This document shows, in pieces, positions 60,479 to 64,000 of a stretch of DNA of 64,000 bases. Within the stretch, counting starts at the first letter, position 1; each line of letters starts with the position of its first letter. Position numbers and translations under genes: made by a program. Origin of the DNA: Microbacterium sp. SORGH_AS_0428 (lineage in GTDB: Bacteria; Actinomycetota; Actinomycetes; Actinomycetales; Microbacteriaceae); contig NZ_JAVIZT010000001.1 in assembly GCF_031453615.1 (NCBI RefSeq), positions 1,798,001-1,862,000 on the forward strand, given 5' to 3'. Under the pieces are notes generated by a model. That model worked only from the letters and a program-made list of their open reading frames with translations, was not told the origin of the DNA and did no database searches.

Positions 60479-61053
60479 CTCCAGCCGAACTCTTCCTTCA
60501 CGCCGATGCCGCGCTGCGCGAGGTCATCGATCAGCTCGATCCCGCCGACTTCTCCGCCCCCGTGCCGAAGGAGTGGAGCCAGCTCGAGTCGCCCACATTG
60601 CTCGGCATCCTCGGGCGACATGCCTACGACGAAGCCTGGATTCCCGATGTCCTCGCCGGCCGCGCGGCCGCGGACGGCGACCCGTACGCCGACGCAGACC
60701 TCTTGGGTGACGACCCCGTCGCCTCCTATGACGACCTCAACGACGCGGCGGCTGCTGCGGTGCGATCCGGCGACATCGCTGAGACCTTCCGCTTCACCTA
60801 CGGCGACTACCCGGCCGACGAGGGCTTCGCGCACCTCGCGACCTACCGGGCCTTCCAGGCGTACTCGATCGCGAAGCACTTCGGCATCCCGTTCCACCTC
60901 TCCGCCGAGCTGATCGCCGGGTTGAACGAGCACGTCACCCCGCACGCCGACGAGTGGCGGCAGTGGGGCGTCTTCCCGCCCGCCATCGAGCCGCCGGCGG
61001 ACGCCGACGAGGAGACGAGGTTGCTGTGCGCGTCGGGGTTCTGGGTGGCCTGA
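60475..61053 (+). CDS. DinB-superfamily (maleylpyruvate-isomerase-like) protein
   Basis: 192 residues: MTPAELFLHADAALREVIDQ, PKEWSQLESPTLLGILGRHAYDEAW and AYSIAKHFG carry the His ligands of the four-helix DinB fold. In actinomycetes such proteins are often mycothiol-dependent transferases. The start overlaps the acetyltransferase stop; TACCGT (60462-60467) 7 bases upstream could give extra leaderless transcripts. Function is inferred from the fold only. Confidence 0.82.
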   Translation: MTPAELFLHADAALREVIDQLDPADFSAPVPKEWSQLESPTLLGILGRHAYDEAWIPDVLAGRAAADGDPYADADLLGDDPVASYDDLNDAAAAAVRSGDIAETFRFTYGDYPADEGFAHLATYRAFQAYSIAKHFGIPFHLSAELIAGLNEHVTPHADEWRQWGVFPPAIEPPADADEETRLLCASGFWVA

Positions 61054-61088
61054 CGCCACGCTCCGCGGCGGGACACAGAGATGCAACC

Positions 61089-62507
61089 TTAGCGTCGCGC
61101 GACACGCGGTCCGCACAGCCAGGCGAGCACGCACAGTGCTCCCACGACGACGAAGGCCGCCGCGAACGCGCGGGGAGATGCGGCACCCCCGAAGGCAGAG
61201 AACACGATCGCGGTGACCGCAACGGCGACGGCGGATGCGGTCGCTTCCGCGATGGTCAGCGCCGAGCTGTTGAAGCCCTGATTCTCGGTGGTCGAGTACT
61301 CGAGGGCGAGCACGCCGAGCCGGGGGTAGATCAGACCGATCCCCGCTCCGGCGAACGCCCACCCGGCCACGACGATGACGGGCGTCGCGCCGGTCGACGC
61401 CGCGACGAAGAGGGAGGCGACGCCGATGGTGAGGCCGAGCGTGCCGAGTCGGGCGGCCAGGACATGGCTGATGCTCGGGAGTCGCCCCTGCACCCAGGAC
61501 GCTGCCGACCAGCTCAGCGCAGCGACGGTGAGCGCGAGGCCGGCAACCGCAGCCGAGGTGCCGTACTGCGAGACCAAGAGCAATGGAACGTAGATCTCCG
61601 CCGCGAAGAAGGTGGCGGCCACGAGGGCGCGCATGAGCACGACACTGGGGAGCCCCCGCCGGGCGAGCGATGTACCCGCCGGCAACAGGGGACGAAGGGC
61701 GACGAGCGCGATGGCGGCCGCGATGATCGGCACGAGCCACTGCATCACTCCGCGCGACTCGGCGGCCAGGGCGATGACGAGGGCGGCGCATGCGACGATC
61801 ACGGCCAGACCGAATCGCACGACTTCTGCGCGACCGAGCACGGTCCGATCCGCGGGCCCGTGCACGTCGCGCATCGCGGGGACGACGATCAGCAGCGCCA
61901 GAAGCACAAGCACCACGACGCCCAGGAACACCCAGCGCCATCCGACCGTCTCGGCAAGCACGCCCGCGATGACGGGTCCGATGAGGGAGGGGATGATCCA
62001 GGCAGCCGCGAAGCCGGCGAAGACCCTCGCTCTCAGCGCCTCGGGGTAGACCCGGGCGACGATGACGTACAGGGCCACGGTGATCGCCCCGCCCGCCAGA
62101 CCGTGCACGAGACGACCGGCGACGAAGGCCCACATGCTCGGCGCCAGAGCCACCACCATGAGCCCCGCGGCGAAGACGAGCACCGAGACGATGAGCGCAC
62201 GACGCGGATTCCCCCGATCGGACCAGATGCCGGCGAGCACCATTCCGACGACGCTCACCGCGACCGGCCCGGCGAAGGCGAAGGCGTACAGCCCGGCTCC
62301 GTCCAGTTCCTGACTGACCGTGGGCATCATCGTGGTGACGCCGAGCGCGACGAACGCGTCGAGCATCACGATGAGGAACAGGCCGATGCTCACCCACCGG
62401 TACCGCGCATCGAGCACGCCCCCTGTGCGGCGAGTCTCTTCGGCTAGGGGTGGAAAGGTTGCAGAGGCCGCAGCGTCATGCGTGTCGTCACGGTGGGGCG
62501 AGGTCAT
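61089..62507 (-). CDS. MFS efflux transporter under SoxR control
   Basis: 472 residues, about 14 membrane segments as in the DHA2 drug-efflux branch. Helix 1 runs through YRWVSIGLFLIVMLDAFVAL; motif A-like GIWSDRGNPRRALIV and helix 5 WIIPSLIGPVIAGVLAETVG (antiporter motif C) are present. It probably exports redox-active or toxic compounds. The soxR gene is divergent, and its box lies within this gene's promoter. The ATG at 62507 is 6 bases after TAGCTT, so the mRNA is leaderless. Confidence 0.88.
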   Translation of the reverse strand: MTSPHRDDTHDAAASATFPPLAEETRRTGGVLDARYRWVSIGLFLIVMLDAFVALGVTTMMPTVSQELDGAGLYAFAFAGPVAVSVVGMVLAGIWSDRGNPRRALIVSVLVFAAGLMVVALAPSMWAFVAGRLVHGLAGGAITVALYVIVARVYPEALRARVFAGFAAAWIIPSLIGPVIAGVLAETVGWRWVFLGVVVLVLLALLIVVPAMRDVHGPADRTVLGRAEVVRFGLAVIVACAALVIALAAESRGVMQWLVPIIAAAIALVALRPLLPAGTSLARRGLPSVVLMRALVAATFFAAEIYVPLLLVSQYGTSAAVAGLALTVAALSWSAASWVQGRLPSISHVLAARLGTLGLTIGVASLFVAASTGATPVIVVAGWAFAGAGIGLIYPRLGVLALEYSTTENQGFNSSALTIAEATASAVAVAVTAIVFSAFGGAASPRAFAAAFVVVGALCVLAWLCGPRVARR

Positions 62508-62513
62508 GTCGTC

Positions 62514-62544
62514 AAGCTAGGACCTCAACTAAGGTTGAGGTCAA
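62514..62544 (-). promoter_or_regulatory. SoxR-dependent promoter of the MFS gene
   Basis: On the minus strand -35 TTGACC (62544-62539) and -10 TAGCTT (62519-62514) are separated by 19 bases, the overlong spacer that MerR-family activators such as SoxR correct. The SoxR box fills the spacer. The ATG follows the -10 by 6 bases. Confidence 0.85.
62521..62542. promoter_or_regulatory. SoxR box
   Basis: GACCTCAAC and GTTGAGGTC form a perfect 9-base inverted repeat around TAAG, matching the SoxR box pattern CCTCAA..TTGAGG. It ends 2 bases before the soxR ATG, so SoxR probably also controls its own gene. Confidence 0.9.
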
Positions 62545-63003
62545 ATGACCGCGCACGGCCCTGTCCTCGGCGTCGGCGACGTCGCGCAGCGGAGCGGCGT
62601 CGCGATCTCGACGCTGCACTTCTACGAGCGGCAGGGTCTCATCACGAGTGAGCGGAGCGCGGGCAACCAGCGTCGCTACCGCCGGGATGTGCTTCGTCGC
62701 ATCGCCTTCATTCGCGTCTCACAGCGCGTCGGCGTGCCTCTCGCGAACATCCGCACGGCGCTCGACTCGCTTCCGGAAGGCCGCACGCCGACAAAGAAGG
62801 ACTGGGCCCGCCTGTCGCGGATGTGGCGCGAAGAGCTCGACAGCCGCATCCGTTCACTCGAACGTCTGCGCAACGACCTGACCGGGTGCATGGGCTGCGG
62901 CTGCCTGAGCCTGCGGACCTGTGCTCTTCAGAACCCCGCCGACGCCCTCGCGAGCGAGGGTGCCGGCCCCCGCCTCTGGGAGGGCGACGACGCGGGTAGC
63001 TGA
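62545..63003 (+). CDS. soxR: SoxR, redox-sensing MerR-family regulator
   Basis: 152 residues. The N-terminal MerR HTH is followed by STLHFYERQGLITSERS and a dimer helix; the [2Fe-2S] ligands are C115, C118, C120 and C126 in TGCMGCGCLSLRTC, exactly the SoxR pattern. Oxidation of the cluster by redox-cycling compounds activates target promoters with a 19-base spacer. Here the divergent MFS pump is the obvious target. The start is 2 bases past the SoxR box. Confidence 0.97.
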   Translation: MTAHGPVLGVGDVAQRSGVAISTLHFYERQGLITSERSAGNQRRYRRDVLRRIAFIRVSQRVGVPLANIRTALDSLPEGRTPTKKDWARLSRMWREELDSRIRSLERLRNDLTGCMGCGCLSLRTCALQNPADALASEGAGPRLWEGDDAGS

Positions 63004-63232
63004 CCGCCGAAGGAGCACCGCCCGTCGTCTCCACCCTCTCGTGGCGTCGCCGCCTTCCGGGTGCGGGACCGGAACTGCCACTGTAGGTCCGCCACATACA
63101 TCCAGATCGGGGTCTTTCTCGCCGGGGACGTACCGTGGGACCACTGCGTCAGTCCGCACTCTCCGGACGGTCCCGACGCGGTCAAACTGGTCTGCCTCTT
63201 CAGGAAGCGATTCTGGGCGGGTTTCGAACACG
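63004..63232. other. Gap with no recognised feature
   Basis: 229 bases between soxR and the sigma-factor stop. No convincing ORF, hairpin or RNA gene was seen. Base composition falls here and stays lower to the window end. Confidence 0.5.
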
Positions 63233-64000
63233 TCAGTTCAACGACGTCGGCAGTTCAAACCGCGCAAAGAGGCCGGGATCGAGGAACGACGTGATGCTGG
63301 CGATCAGCCCGTCTTGTGTATCCAACAACGTCAGAGACCACGCCTCGTGCGGACCGGCTTGATCCTCTCCGACATAGAAGGCGACAGCGGCTTGTCCGTT
63401 GGCGGTGAGCTCGCGAGTGCGCCAGCTTGGGCACAGCGTCATCGGGACGGCATGCGCGAAAGCTGCGACAGCATCTGAGCCGGCATACCACTCTGTAAGT
63501 GGCGGCATCTGCCACGTCGCGTTGGGGGCCAGAAGGTCGATGAACGCTCGTAGGTCGGAGTTAGTGAGCGCTTCGGAGAACCGATGGGCGAGGGAAATGG
63601 ACGATTGCGACGGACGGGGCAGTGCAGGGACGACCGGTGAGGAATAACGTTTCGCTAGCGTTCGCCGGCCGCGCGCCAGAGCCGAGTGTATCGCTGTCGA
63701 GTTGGTCCCCATCGCTGATGCCGCGTCGGAGGCTGAGAAGCCGAGCACGTCGACGAGGAGGAGCGCAGCCCGTTCGTTGCCGCTGAGGAGCTGCAACGTT
63801 GCGACAAAGGCGAGTCTTACGTGTTCGGCGCGCTCCACCGAGTCTGCCGGATCGGGGTACGGTGTCAACCATTCGATCTCGGTGTCCGGGATTGCGTGGA
63901 CGGTGGGCTCGGTAGCGGCGGGGCCAAGGTCGATCGGAAGTGCTCGTTTTCCCCGGGCTTTCGCTGTGTCCAGGCACGTCCGGGTAGCCACCGTGTAGAG
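63233..64000 (-). CDS. ECF sigma factor with C-terminal SnoaL-like domain (5' end outside window)
   Basis: The frame is open to the last base (LYTVATRTCLDTAKARGK at the edge), so the sigma region 2 core is missing from view. Region 4 is present: LQLLSGNERAALLLVDVLGFSASDAASAMGTNSTAI, split here into LSGNERAALLLVDVLGFS and TNSTAIHSALARGRRTL. The C-terminal ~120 residues form a SnoaL/NTF2-like domain (LAPNATWQMPPLTEWYAG). This is the SigJ/TIGR02960-type architecture, in which the C-terminal domain tunes activity without a classic anti-sigma factor. Lower GC than the rest suggests a different origin. Confidence 0.85.
   Translation of the reverse strand, partial: LYTVATRTCLDTAKARGKRALPIDLGPAATEPTVHAIPDTEIEWLTPYPDPADSVERAEHVRLAFVATLQLLSGNERAALLLVDVLGFSASDAASAMGTNSTAIHSALARGRRTLAKRYSSPVVPALPRPSQSSISLAHRFSEALTNSDLRAFIDLLAPNATWQMPPLTEWYAGSDAVAAFAHAVPMTLCPSWRTRELTANGQAAVAFYVGEDQAGPHEAWSLTLLDTQDGLIASITSFLDPGLFARFELPTSLN

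Overview
The window is high-GC DNA densely packed with genes on both strands. Gene content (mycothiol-type DinB protein, CopD-CtaG fusion, DtxR-type iron box, zinc-free ribosomal protein set, many GTG starts and 4-base ATGA/GTGA overlaps) points to an actinomycete of the Microbacteriaceae, most likely Microbacterium or a close relative; this is inferred from gene style, not from a search. No rRNA, tRNA, CRISPR array, insertion sequence or prophage was recognised, and no gap between genes exceeds about 260 bases.

Layout. 1-6.7 kb: part of a deoxy-sugar (L-fucose or L-rhamnose type) catabolic locus: FAH hydrolase fragment, SDR, enolase-superfamily dehydratase and a GntR regulator on the plus strand, facing a sugar ABC operon (binding lipoprotein, two permeases, mutarotase). 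The two promoters share an operator-like element. 6.8-12.1 kb: fructokinase-type ROK kinase, aldo/keto reductase, alpha/beta hydrolase, and a divergent ribokinase / nucleoside hydrolase pair. 12.1-16.9 kb: an EamA exporter, a frameshifted serine-hydrolase-like lipoprotein, a DUF2470 plus heme oxygenase pair with an iron box, and a Pif1-like helicase. 17-26.5 kb: an anchored protein, CopD-CtaG fusion, HU, the rpmB-rpmG-rpsN operon and a 1585-residue membrane protein. 26.5-33.5 kb: a minus-strand zinc region: znuA-znuC-znuB behind a Zur box, then zur followed by an overlapping chain of a permease pair, an anchored beta-propeller-like protein and a DNA glycosylase. 33.6-34.7 kb: a carbamoyltransferase-like gene between 90-bp inverted repeats. 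34.8-39.5 kb: a 2-oxoacid dehydrogenase complex (E1 alpha, E1 beta, E2) and an aminotransferase. 39.6-50.5 kb: small membrane proteins, a WXG100-like protein with a serine hydrolase, a tyrosine phosphatase, purB, a shikimate-dehydrogenase-like enzyme, a VIT transporter and an acyltransferase. 50.6-53.2 kb: DedA, histidine kinase and response regulator. 53.3-64 kb: mostly small single-gene units ending in a SoxR-controlled efflux pump and a truncated ECF sigma factor.

Two signals run through the whole window. First, many genes have a TAnnnT hexamer ending 6 or 7 bases before the start codon, the layout of leaderless transcription. In two cases the TAG stop codon of the upstream gene is itself the first half of that hexamer. 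Second, the short gaps are filled with several families of palindromic repeats, some of which provide the stop codon of the neighbouring gene. The most unusual object is the carbamoyltransferase-like gene bracketed by 90-bp inverted repeats at 33581-34688.
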